Origin: Stratiolaelaps scimitus
Taxonomy: Eukaryota; Arthropoda; Arachnida; Mesostigmata; Laelapidae
Direction: 5' to 3'
Length of the DNA: 64,000 nt
Assembly (NCBI GenBank): GCA_019614645.1
Contig: JABWDB010000019.1
Coordinates: 2,774,501-2,838,500, forward strand
In this document: piece by piece, positions 26,245-36,094 of the stretch
Position numbering within the stretch: position 1 is the stretch's first letter
Layout of the letters: every line of letters begins with the position of its first letter
Position numbers and translations under genes: made by a program
Notes under the pieces: generated by a model
What the model was told of the DNA's origin: nothing
Seen by the model: the letters and a program-made list of their open reading frames with translations, nothing else
Databases searched by the model: none

Positions 26245-28725
26245 GAGTAGCAGCATCTAATGGATGGTGGTCCACATTGTACTAATATATATCAAAGTTT
26301 GGACACACTTACCATCACACTGTACTGCTATCTATGCACTTGTTCTTTATTTACGCCCGTAGCACAACTCTGCAGGGAGCTATGCCAGTAATTGTGTCAT
26401 AACAAGTCGACCGACATGAACGTGCGCACAGGGGGGGGGGGGGGGGGTTAGGCCCATGGCTGGCCGAGAGAGAGAGTAAATATAAATTACTCATGAAAAG
26501 GAGTCTGTTTGACGCATAACGTGGCGTTCTCTGAGCACATGTTGGTAGTTATCAGGACGTAGCATGCGGAACGGACACTCTTTATATTTTTACGCCTAAA
26601 ATTGACAGCCTTTCTGTACGCCTTCGCTACAGGGCGTGGACGATGACTACCAACTGAATCAGATAGGCGATCTCGTGGGTAGACCATTCTTGCTCAACGA
26701 CACATGTGAGTAAACCCTTAGTATCGGTGCATATTTATGTTTACTGTTCAGCCATCATTCAGTTATGCATTGCTTCATGAAATATAATGAATTAAAGAAG
26801 ATGTGTGTGAAGGGTGTGTGTGTGTGGGTGTTACGGCAACACGAGTTGCGGGCTTGGGGCTTATCTGGGGGCTGGACAAACAACACTGCAACTGTCGATC
26901 GCGTCAGGCGACTCAGCGGCAATTGATTGAACTCGAGGGAAATTGTGATGTTCACTTGTAAACGACTTCTTCGTCTTCGACGACAGTGAACTAATTACCT
27001 TGAAATTACGCACAGAATATGTCGATAAATTCAAGCTGTTGTTTATCCCACCACAGGCTGGTTCCTGATCTCACCGGCGGCCAATAATCGCACTCCGTCC
27101 ACGCTCTACGAGGCTTTCTTATCGCCAATTCTCGATCCCGTTCAATGCATCGAATCCAAGAGTGGAACTGATCTCTCGTGGAAGGGCAGGTGGCGTCGTA
27201 CTTGGCTCCTCGTGGTGGACCGTTTCAACATTGCCTGCACGGGTGTCCTCATTACATTTAACATCATGATTGTCTTTCTCGTAAGTATTTGCCGCTGTTG
27301 ATTTACAATTAGCCGAACTTATCCATATAGTTAAGAACGTTTTTGGCGTTTGAATCTCCAACAATAGTAACGTCGGGGGATGTTTTCATAGTAGATTGTT
27401 TGAGATATTTCTACAAAATATAGTAAAATGAATATGTCGTTGATCGTTCATATTTGGCAGAAATACTAGCAAACCAATATAATCGTTAGATAGCCTCCTC
27501 ATATTTTGGACATTGTTACTAAACCAAGAAGAACAAACCCTACGCATTTAGTGTGTTTCGTCGAAGGAGCAGCCCAAATACACTTCGTTGAACTGCTACA
27601 GTCAGTTACTGAATACATTATCGTATCAAACTTATACTGCATATACATATATAATTGCTAACTACTGTATGTTTGAATAAATTATTGTAGTGAGTATATA
27701 TTAAATATATATATATATATAAATAACGATCAGAAGCCAGTCGAAATGCGTCGACCTGTCCCGTACTAGAGCGAATAACGCCGACGTAAGAACATCTGTT
27801 GTTGTGGCGGACGCTGGTATCGGGCATATAGCCTCTCTATATCCCTGTATCTATCTGTGTTTATAATAATTATAACAGTGAGTGGCGGTCTATGAACCGA
27901 GCACTCTCCAGCGACCCATTTTCGAGACGCAGAGCAATCAGAGCTGGCCCACTCAGGCCTGTGGAACTCACCCAGTATCGGATACCGGGTGCAAAATGAA
28001 TGCCCATTGACCATCCACGAGGCTACTCGACGTCAATATTATTGTAGCTTCTCCGTGCGCTTATGCTGCTATGAACATCGACGACTGTGTAAATAATCAG
28101 TCAACGAACCGGGCCAGTTATTGATCTGAATCTGACGGTGGGAATGAAATCGCCAGCACGAACATAAAAATAGACACAGATAGATCACTGGTGATAGATA
28201 GGTGGAGAAATACAATTTCATGGAATTATCGGATCAGATATATGGTGCCACGGGTACGAAGTACAACCTAAGGTTTAGCCGGTAAGCAAATTACTGTTGT
28301 TGTGCTGAATACTGAGCATTAATATCGTTTCCACATTTTGCGCCTTCAAATGCGCACGTTCATTCGTGGTATTGTATTATAATATCATAAGACGAGACAA
28401 AAGTGACGTTCCTGCCCATAATAACCCCAAGTAAACAAGACGACGCTTGCTCTTATGTGAGTGGAACGCTTCAAATCAAGGTCACCTATTATACTATGAT
28501 TAGTGTAATGAATATATTTATTAATTATAATGTAAACTTGTTCCGGACACACGCTACGCACGGTTGTCTCTTATTGCTATTATTATTTCTTCCATACACA
28601 CAGAGGCACACCACTATCCGGTTGATATTCCACCACCGACTCGTGCCTGTTCTCGATCGCTACTGAAACTATGTTTCAGCAACAGCACAAAAGCGGCAAA
28701 CTGCCAACTGCTATTTTACACACAC

Positions 28726-28784
<59 letters not shown>

Positions 28785-31700
28785 AATCGTTCCTACCGAC
28801 GCACATAGCAAATAATGGCCCACTACAAGAGAATCTATCCAATGATATTTGGGTGGCAGAAGAGGGAATCTCACAGCTCTCTGTCTTTAGAGGACGTTTC
28901 CACTGTTCGTGTCTCTATGGTTCTCCCATTGCGACAGAGCGAGTGAAAGAGATAGAGATACAAAGTGTGCGCACGAACGGTACCAGTGAGATCGTCGAAC
29001 GCTTAGCACGCGTAAGCAAATCAGCCTCGTGCATAATGCATTGTGGGAGGACGAGTCGAATAGTAGGTCCTAAGCAAGAAAGGCTAAATTCGACTCGAGA
29101 GCTGAGTGCGGCCAGCGTGACGTAAGCCCTGCAGACTCCCCGCATGTCTGTTGGACTGACTGACTGACCTCGGCGGCTGGCCGCGACGGGCGTGTCTCCA
29201 TTACCAAGAGTGGTGTTGTTTCAATATTCGCGCCGGCAAACCATGTGTGTGTTTTTTATCGCCATCGCCGCCTTGTGGCCGGCAGGTTCGGGCAGGCGCG
29301 CGTCGCGCACTCTTGATTTATTTAGGCCAGATCGGTATATGGGCTCCGACTCGCTGACGATTCCTGACTCGGCGCATGCTAACGGAAGCCAACAGGATGA
29401 TAGAGTGTGCAGCGGTCGTACTGGTTAGGCGCATCCCATTCACCGGACGTGCTCTCGGTCTGCCACAAGGCAGCGGTTGGCACATTCTGTGCAATAAATA
29501 AATTTACTGGTTACACCCAAGATAAACCGTAGGCGACTGCTCGGAAGCGGTCGGTGGTGGACGAAGCGGAGCAGGGGTTGAACGCCAGCAACTAACTCAT
29601 CACAGCGAACTTGAGTGATAATCACCTGTTTGTCGTTCTAAGTGTCGCTCGAGAAGGTGACGTATGACACTCTTAGATGAATTAGATTTGCTGGCGGTCT
29701 GATGGCGGAACTGACGGTGCATATGACTTACCGGTGATATATACGCGTGTTTGAGTATGGCCCAAGATTCGGGAAGGTCATGGGTGAACTCAGCGGGTTA
29801 ATCAAATACGCACAGGAACGCTCACGGAGACAGGTCCAATTCAGCTGCTCCAGAATGCTCGCCGCCCCGTTCAAATCCTGCTGGATGAACGCTGGCGAAC
29901 TCACGTAGATGTGTGATTGCAATTAGCAATGATTGCTAGTTCGCGGTATGGGTGCTATTAATACTTGATGTTGAAGCGTTCGCGCGATCCGTCCTTTAGT
30001 TTAGCATTGAGCTTTGTCGCAGAAAAGCTCTTGTAAAGAAAGTAAATCTAGCAGGTTTCTATTCGATTTCGCGCAAATTATATATATTGATATATTCAGT
30101 CGGGTTTTAGGCCAGAGCTCTTCAAGCCACCGCCCCCAACTCGTACATTAGCAGCAGATCGTTAATTTTCTGTTGGCGCTCCGTTGCCTTCTGGGCCTCT
30201 GAAGACCCCCCAATGCTGCCTCGATTTTCTTCCTGGACGAGGTACAAATAACATAGTAGAGCTTTTGTTAGAATTCTGGATCTGGCTATAAGCTCTGGGC
30301 ATGAAGTTATACGTTCGCCTTTTCCTAGCGCCAAACTGAATCGATTTTACTTTGGTAATCGCGTAAAGATGTAGTACTCGCTCCAGTATCACATTCGAAC
30401 TTTCTTCACATAACTCACCCTCAGCCTGATTATTCATGGCAGGGAGCGGTATCGTTGCGTAAAGGTAGTGCATTTCCTCCTCTAAAAAAAAAAAAGTGCA
30501 TTACCTCAAGGACATAGGTTAACATGTCGGTCATACTGGAGTTATCTCGGCTTTCTCCAACTGACCTATGTGACGACTGGCCAAGAAATGTTGTGCATTA
30601 GTCATCCAGGCCAGGCTGTCACATAGAACATTGTAACCTAACCAGGAGCTGGCGATTACCGCGAGTTCGTAGTCACAAGCCGCCTGGGGCAGGTGTAAAC
30701 ATATTACTCAAATAAATGTATGACGGATGAACAAGGCCCGTCAGCGCTAACCGTAAAGCTGTGGTAAAACGATTACACCGCTGTGACGATCTCACTCCCC
30801 GATGAGGCAAATCCTTCATCATTCTGAACGTCAAATCAGGGCTCACACAGCAAAGCGTGATCGGATGTACCAGACGGATGCTTCCTTATAACGACAGAGA
30901 GATGAGAGAAAACGAGAGAGAGAGAGAGACCTTCCACTAATCCCGTTACTCGAAACGCAAGGAATGCTTTTACTTTTCGTGAGTGCCTTGCACCAGAAAC
31001 TAACAACGAATAAGTTAGCACCCCCGCTGCAATCAAAGGAACAAAGTGTCAGTTTGTCTAACTATAAACCACAAACAAAACGTCTCTTTAATTGACCTTC
31101 TATTTGATTGTATTTGTTTGCCCGTCTCAGGTTCATCGAGCCAACCGAAAGGCACACGAGCGCGTTCTTTCAACGAATAAACAGGGCACAGCCTCCAAGA
31201 GACGCAAGGAAGAAAATCGCCTGACCATGTCGCTAATGGCACTGTGCTGCGTCAAGATCATCTCGGAGGTGACGTACATCACTAGCGATGAAGACTTCGC
31301 TTGGATTTTCTACACGCAGTATGGTAAGGGAGGCTTCTCTTGTAGATTTTTAAACCAAATTTGATGTATTTTGTATATAGGTGCTGCCGGCCTGCTGGAG
31401 ACATATTTAATTATATCTATTTAATTTATGTATTACGCTTTTGACAAAGTCAAATTTCCCAGCATGCGTTTTGGAATAGAAAACACGAAATGCATGTCGT
31501 GCATGTTCAAAGTGCAACATAATTAGAAAAATGGACACGACTCAAGACATTAGCACTCGCAATGTTTATCTTAATTTGGTAGCACATGTATAGTAAAACG
31601 GACGAGACAGTCCCGCACCACTTTGGGGCCACGCGAGAGCTGGACGGCTACATGGATCGGATGCTATTATTTAGCCTATTCAGTGGAGGTTGTTTATGAA

Positions 31701-33687
31701 AATACCCGGTAACGTGCTTACTCCCTACAGCGTTTTGGACTCAGTTCCAACAATGAACAAAATCATCAACCATAACTCTTGTGGCCCACTTATTGGCGCC
31801 ACAAATCTATTCCAACCTACGGAGACAGCCAATAAATGCGAACGAGGCTCACCGAGTGTGTTCGGTTTTCGTTTTTTTTTCTTGTTGTTTTGCAGAGCCG
31901 CCCGGCGTCCGACTGAAGTTCCACCGAATTCTCTCGAATGTCGTCGTGATTTTTGAGTACTCATCATATTTTTACCTGCTGGCGTTCATCAACCGAAAAT
32001 TCAAACGCGAGTTTCTTAAACAGGTCGTCTATGGGAAACTCCTTCGGCAGCGATACTTCGCCTCAGCTTTCAACAATATGTCCCTCTCCTCGCATGGAGG
32101 CTCGATGGCCAGTACCAAGGTAGGTTGCAGAATATGTTCTCACCTTCTCGAGAACGCGAAGGTCACTAAACGGTGTAGAAAAGCTACAATTAACTATACG
32201 GGTAATGACACTTCTCGAAGCAACGCGAGGAGTGGAGGTTCGCATAAATATATGCGGTGATAGCCTTACATTCTGTGCTCAATTCAGAGCCTGAAACGAC
32301 ATGTGGTGCAGGTGGACCTAAATTTCTAGCAGTGGAAAATGGGTTTTTCAGTGGGTTTCAACTAATAAAATCCTCATGTTTACTACAAGCATCCAATATA
32401 CTGACAAGCTATTCGCCGAGGCCATCCACTCACATTTGACATAAGTCAATATCAATCCAGACATATAAGCGGAGAATCAACCTGAGCAGGATGTCAAGCT
32501 CGGACATATTGCTCCGGACACAGTAAAATTACGTGGAAGAGCTCCACCTGCACTAACAACTGGTCTTCGTATCTCGGCATAAGACACTTAGTATCTCGTC
32601 TGGCGCATCTCAATTGCAAGTCGAGAAATAGCGGGTGCCTCGGGAACGCCCTTGTTGTACGAAATGTTAACTGCAAAGATAAAAGCAAATCCCTATATAA
32701 AATAGAATCCCTCCGCCTACAGAGCACTCTTCAAACGTATTCGCTGTGTATACCATATAGTGTTCGATGCACGCTATGTTGCCTGTCTGCTTTATCGTCA
32801 CGCGCCTTTGCACCTTTGCTAATAATTGCTACATGTTGGTTACATTAGCAAGTTACTAATATCTAACCTGCTTATAATCTATTTTACGATGGTTCAATGA
32901 CTTTCTCTTGTCATTTATTTATTTAACTTCCCCCCAAACGCGTGGAACCACTTACTCAGTATGTCTTCAGAGTGACTCTCTCTGTAAGGGCTCAAGATCC
33001 TACTTTCGAGTACCACGTATATACTCGTGAGCTCTATTTGAAGTAATGGCATGTTTTACTGTTAACATCAAGCTTTGTTAAGGTCATGATATATAGTTCG
33101 AATTGTAAATGCGTCCACAATCTAGCCGACCAGCTCAAGTAGATGCCGAGGCCATCCGGAGCCGGCCGAGGCTCAAGTAGATGTAGAAAAAGCGGAAAAC
33201 AAACAACCTTTAAGCTTCACTGTTTCATCGGCGAAGGATTCAGTAATTTCAAATGGCTTCAAAAAGCCGCTTCGTCGATTCATTCAATCCAAAGTGAACG
33301 ACCGACGCGAGTCACGTAATATTTATTGCTACCGCATGACTGGGTGTATATGTCGTATGTGATCGTATCAGTATTCACTCGACGTTAACTCTATTTGTTC
33401 ACTCTGCGAAGGCATAATTTCTGTTAAAAATTAATGGCATCTCATCCGGGGCTACTTACTAACACTAACCGTTCGACTACCTCTGTGTTGAAAAAATGTC
33501 ATTTATTTACAAGTCCACTCCACTTCGTTCCTCGGTTCGCCAGGACGCCAACAACGCACCAAACAAAGGCGGATCGATTCGTAGCCCAGCGGTAACTGCG
33601 ACCCTTGCATCTGCAACCAAGCCTGACCGAAAGCAGAGCCAGGACCTTGAAAGGGCCATCCAGGAGTTCGGGGATAAAGCACTTTAA
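21387..33687 (+). CDS. Rhodopsin-class G-protein-coupled receptor with a giant second extracellular loop
   Basis: This is a probable peptide-type surface receptor with nine well-supported exons: 21387-21665, 22796-22870, 24090-24303, 24582-24866, 26633-26705, 27057-27280, 31131-31323, 31896-32119 and 33544-33687. All junctions are GT-AG and keep frame. With the start exon at 6012-6037 the model has 578 residues. TM1 (about 29-52) carries GIVGN (N42), and TM2 has ALGD (D69). TM3 (104-126) ends in ERF at 126-128, a variant of DRY. TM4 lies near 148-168, TM5 near 370-395, TM6 near 423-442 and TM7 near 466-488, followed by a basic helix 8 (NRKFKREF). Loop 2 (about 169-369) has Cys at 192, 203, 220, 251, 256, 318 and 348, and N-glycosylation sites at 191, 226, 287, 316 and 328. 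TM7 lacks NPxxY, and TM6 lacks CWxP. The fold resembles the FMRFamide-receptor-like group by eye, but the subfamily is unproven. The last exon (DANNAPNKGG to GDKAL) is inferred from splice phase only. Confidence 0.82.
21666..22795 (+). other. GPCR intron 2
   Basis: A GTTGGT donor follows the exon coding TM1 and TM2, and a CGCAG acceptor precedes the TM3 exon. The intron holds a TA run at 22373-22407 and no other feature I can support. Confidence 0.7.
22373..22407. repeat. (TA)n microsatellite
   Basis: An alternating A/T run of about 35 bp within GPCR intron 2. Confidence 0.95.
22871..24089 (+). other. GPCR intron 3
   Basis: The donor GTAGGT follows the ER of the TM3 ERF motif, and the acceptor GATAG precedes its Phe. 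TTA triplet runs (about 23513-23527) and CAG triplets (about 23950-23964) are present. The long open frame on the opposite strand across 23784-24293 mirrors the next exon and is not a gene. Confidence 0.7.
25672..25950 (-). CDS. Uncertain antisense open frame with hydrophobic helix
   Basis: Read on the - strand within GPCR intron 5, this frame has a strongly hydrophobic helix (NIIVVLGLVFAAALLAP) followed by about 60 residues with two Trp-rich patches. Its stop is at 25672. The N-terminal extension through the CA microsatellite is certainly spurious, so no start codon is established. The local GC content is higher than the surrounding intron. I recognise no family. It could be a terminal exon, a decayed element or chance. 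Confidence 0.15.
   Translation of the reverse strand, partial: LSARDEPLIGFSPQEYLRSANIIVVLGLVFAAALLAPTTEFNSAAAPNWSFVASTNPAGGTPLAFKGPCRLSRMWATISRWTRNFMRELNGP
25989..26013. repeat. (CA)n microsatellite
   Basis: A CA dinucleotide run of about 25 bp in GPCR intron 5. Confidence 0.95.
26208..26247. repeat. CAG/CAA trinucleotide repeat
   Basis: About 13 consecutive glutamine-type triplets, first CAG and then CAA, lie in GPCR intron 5. The open frame that reads them as poly-Gln has no splice support. Confidence 0.95.
26431..26447. repeat. Poly-G tract of 17
   Basis: A single uninterrupted run of 17 G residues, about 185 bp before the acceptor of the GPCR exon at 26633. Such length is unusual in this A/T-leaning sequence. 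Confidence 0.95.
28730..28782. repeat. Long (TA)n microsatellite
   Basis: An A/T alternation of about 52 bp, preceded by a short CA run, in GPCR intron 7. Confidence 0.95.
29243..29428 (+). CDS. Candidate 61-residue secreted peptide
   Basis: The frame starts MCVFFIAIAALWPAG, which looks like a short signal peptide. It continues with basic pairs (GRRASR), a middle with RPDRYMG, and an Asp/Ser-rich end with one Cys, closing at a TAG. An AATAAA lies at 29493, about 65 bp after the stop, a natural spacing for a polyadenylation signal. The GC content is well above the surrounding GPCR intron. An upstream in-frame extension exists but begins with a non-ATG codon. It could be a nested intronless gene or chance; no family is recognised. 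Confidence 0.2.
   Translation: MCVFFIAIAALWPAGSGRRASRTLDLFRPDRYMGSDSLTIPDSAHANGSQQDDRVCSGRTG
30122..30683 (-). CDS. 3' end of an unidentified gene nested antisense in the GPCR intron
   Basis: Three - strand exons can be joined: 30683-30566, 30481-30419 and 30294-30122. Acceptors are CCCCAG, a long T tract then TTTAG, and GCCCAG; donors are GTCAGT and GTGAGT. Phases agree at every junction, giving 117 residues ending in a TGA. The product begins AACDYELAVIASSWLGY, continues with LAWMTNAQHFLAS, and has an all-helical look with ARSRILTKALLCYLYLVQ followed by a Ser/Gly-rich stretch and a closing helix (QQKINDLLLMYELGAVA). I do not recognise the family. It looks like the C-terminal helical domain of a larger protein whose 5' exons should lie at higher coordinates. 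The first exon starts in phase 0; a possible upstream exon near 30790-30830 (MMKDLPHRG) has only a weak donor. Confidence 0.5.
31324..31895 (+). other. GPCR intron 8
   Basis: A GTAAGG donor follows the TM6 exon. A classical T-rich tract and TGCAG acceptor precede the TM7 exon. Nothing else is seen in it. Confidence 0.75.
32120..33543 (+). other. GPCR intron 9 (inferred)
   Basis: The GTAGGT donor after the TM7/helix-8 exon is clear. The acceptor used here (pyrimidine-rich, CGCCAG at 33543) is the first downstream one I found that opens a phase-0 frame with coding-like composition and a stop. A different last exon cannot be excluded. Nothing else is recognisable in the intron. Confidence 0.5.
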
Positions 33688-34517
33688 GGCGACGATCGGC
33701 GGCAGTCTTAAATAACGGCCCTGAGTCATGATGTGCTACGCCTTATACTAATTGAAAAAGTCACCGAATATTTGGGTGTTGCATCCATTCGAAAAGCAGT
33801 GACGCGTGGGAACCCTCAGTCAGCGTCGTTGGATCTCGACACGAAATCGAGTGGGGTGACACTAAACACGATTCGGAACTCTGGATCGAGTCAGGTTCCG
33901 ACTTTGTTATCTAGTACATATTAGGATAAGCGGATCCAACTTAATCGACTATAATTTTAGTTCTGAGTGGCTAAAACTTTTGAACTAAGCGATTGCAATC
34001 GAAGGTTTTTTTTGTTCTATGCGACATATATGTGCTCTCATTTACACTTCATACATTGGATCCAGTGCCCTGGGCGTTCCTCTCTCAGCAATTACTTTCA
34101 AAATTAGGACAGTTTAAAGGGGTACAAGTTCAAATCGGAAACACTAATATCACCCTGGAAAGTATCCCTACAAACTAAGACCACATGGATAGACGCAATA
34201 GCCTGTACGGTTTGTGCATGACATGTATATGACGAAGGAGATTTTGCAAATACGTAATTTTCGGAGATTGTTATCACTTAAAAAAGAGTTGAAAAACCAA
34301 TCATTTACTCAAGTCGCAGGCAACAGAACTCTACCAAGAAACTCCAGTTCAGTTATTCAGTTATCCATTACTTCAGTTATTTTCTCCTCAGTTGTTACCC
34401 GACATCTATTCACTCATAAGACCGACCATCATATCCTCGATCATCGTTAGAAAAAACACCAGGCAAATAAGACCAAGTCATGAGTTACTGAGCATCGAAA
34501 GTGAAGATTCGTTTTCA
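33688..34517. other. 3' flank of the GPCR gene
   Basis: No further exon is supported. No AATAAA close to the GPCR stop was found, so the 3' end of its transcript is unknown. The next clear AATAAA on this strand that I noted is at 35837. Confidence 0.4.
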
Positions 34518-34622
34518 GCAGGATTCAGCGGCCGAGCTCTCTGCACCGGTAGCTGCCACCGTTGCCTTGGATGCTACAAGGCTCGCTGGCGCTTCTGGTG
34601 TAAAGGACATTCGGCTTTGTAG
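34518..34622 (+). CDS. Candidate Cys-rich terminal exon
   Basis: A TTTTCAG acceptor ends at 34518, and about 100 bp of GC-rich open frame then run to a TAG at 34620. The encoded tail (GFSGRALCTGSCHRCLGCY and on) has five Cys in the pattern C-x3-C-x2-C-x2-C-x10-C, rich in Arg and Trp. This resembles the end of a small disulfide-bonded peptide, but I match it to no family. The upstream open frame without the acceptor is A/T-rich and unconvincing. The 5' exon is not identified. Confidence 0.22.
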   Translation, partial: AGFSGRALCTGSCHRCLGCYKARWRFWCKGHSAL

Positions 34623-35306
34623 AGGGCGTTTGGTTAATGAATCGTAAGGATCAGACAAAATGGCAGAAAAACAACAAAAGCAATTTAGTACGAGCGCATC
34701 TTAGTACTTACGCGCAAGTATCCTCGTCCTCGTTATATATGACTGTATGTATGCATGTCATATATGTACGTGAGCGATATTGTTGCAAATAGTTAGTAGC
34801 AGCGCCAAATCTAGATGTCTGTGAACGCAAGAAAATCCCATTGCGGAAGTGAACGACAACGAATGTGGAACGAATAGTTTCGCAATGAGAGGGGTTGTGA
34901 TACTTACGTCAAAGCAAATAGCATCGACTACCATTCGCCAGATGTAAATTGACCCACGACTGTAACAATATGGGCCAATTAACATCGACTTTCAATATGT
35001 TCCCCAATGGATATGTTCCCCAATGTCGTCTTCATGTTGTGTTTATTCGTTCGTATCGTCATCGAATCGTAACGCGTCGATCCCAACGTCAACCGCAACC
35101 CGTTTTTCGGTGTTCTGAAAACACCATAAAACACACGAAAGGTGTTAGAATTGCCGAAAGTAGATGTATCGTTGAAGACTGCCAGCAGCACATAGCACAA
35201 TTGAGAACAAGATAAGCGATAATCACCCGCATAAAATTCCCTTGGAATAAGTCCAGGTCGACGGACGCCCCGCTGTTCTACGTCCTGCTACTGTAATTGA
35301 AGCTGA
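34623..35306. other. Non-coding sequence
   Basis: I see nothing that can be supported. A short duplicated motif (ATGTTCCCCAATG) occurs twice near 34998-35025. Confidence 0.5.
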
Positions 35307-35612
35307 GACCGGCCGTGGGAGGGGGGCGCAAGACACCAATGGCATTACACCCCGCCTACACTGAGGACTCCATATGAGGACTACTTTCCTAGCATCTATC
35401 GAATGCCTTCGATGCAAAAGCGAAATATCAGCTATTGGGGCATGGTCGCATGCGAAGATAGCGGTACAAAAGTAGTGGACATGTATATCGGCGACGATTA
35501 CTGTAGGAGTGCCTTTTCGAGATTTGTCCTCGGTCCAGTCAGCCCTCCCCGCACCGGCCGTCCCGGTATAATGTCGTCAGGCGATCATCCGTTCATCGTC
35601 TATCGATGCTGA
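35307..35612 (+). CDS. Candidate terminal exon, C-terminal tail of an unknown protein
   Basis: A frame of 102 codons is open from just after a TGA at 35304 to a TGA at 35610. Its GC content and composition are coding-like. The middle reads TPPTLRTPYEDYFPSIYRMP and the end is rich in Pro and Gly (VLGPVSPPRTGRPG). A plausible acceptor is the pyrimidine-containing CTGAG at about 35365. An AATAAA at 35837 would end the transcript. It lies downstream of the GPCR on the same strand and could be an alternative tail, but with that acceptor its phase does not match the last strong GPCR donor, so a separate gene is equally possible. No family is recognised. Confidence 0.25.
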   Translation, partial: DRPWEGGARHQWHYTPPTLRTPYEDYFPSIYRMPSMQKRNISYWGMVACEDSGTKVVDMYIGDDYCRSAFSRFVLGPVSPPRTGRPGIMSSGDHPFIVYRC

Positions 35613-35836
35613 TGATGGAATATAAGTTCCGACGAATGTACCTATGTGTATGTACCCATGTGTATGTAAAATAAGCACCGTATCTCTATGTATTACTACT
35701 ACTCACTGTATTGTAGAATCGTCGTACAATAGCCGCCTCGGATTGTACGCTGATTGACGCCTCGCTGTTGTGATAAATATATGCATATTATTAGATAAGA
35801 CGACGACTTCTAGGTAAAAATGGCTGACATTTTTTT

Positions 35837-35842
35837 AATAAA
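35837..35842 (+). terminator. Possible polyadenylation signal AATAAA
   Basis: A canonical hexamer follows a T run, about 225 bp after the stop of the candidate exon ending at 35612. It could serve that exon or a long GPCR 3' untranslated region. Confidence 0.3.
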
Positions 35843-36054
35843 ATGTTGTAACCATGAGAGAACACTTCCTGTCAGAAACAAAGTTGGAAATGGAATCCCC
35901 AATTTTGCATTGTCAACGAAGATTAATGACGGGCAACGACATCTTTCACTTGCATAAGCCTTTGAGCAGGTGCACCCAAAACAAACATTTCCTCAAAAAT
36001 TGAATACTGAATTGTGAAGCTCCGAAGAACCAAAAAAAATATAGCAATTTTGTG

Positions 36055-36094
36055 CTGACTCTCAGCTGGTCCCCAATGTGACAGGCCTCAATAG
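36055..36094 (-). repeat. Diverged copy of a dispersed 59-bp block
   Basis: This roughly 38-bp match to the blocks at 37387 and 56187 carries about five differences and loses similarity abruptly on both sides. On the - strand it reads EACHIGDQLRVS, comparable to EAC(R/H)IGEQLRVS in the other copies. Confidence 0.7.

Larger units (their letters stand above)
24867..26632 (+). other. GPCR intron 5
   Basis: This 1.77-kb intron lies inside the region coding extracellular loop 2. The donor is a non-canonical-looking but valid GTGCGT and the acceptor is CTACAG. It contains a CA microsatellite (25989-26013), a CAG/CAA run (26208-26247), a G17 run (26431-26447) and an antisense open frame near 25672-25950. 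Confidence 0.65.
27281..31130 (+). other. GPCR intron 7, host of an antisense gene end
   Basis: This 3.85-kb intron separates the TM5 exon from the TM6 exon, with GTAAGT donor and CTCAG acceptor. It contains the longest TA run of the window (28730-28782), a GC-rich segment at 28.85-29.47 kb, an AG run near 30913-30930, and three - strand exons at 30122-30683 described separately. Confidence 0.7.

Noticed and set aside
26065..26250. Open frame with a poly-Gln stretch
   Set aside because: It is intronic CAG/CAA triplets within the GPCR gene, with no splice support for inclusion.
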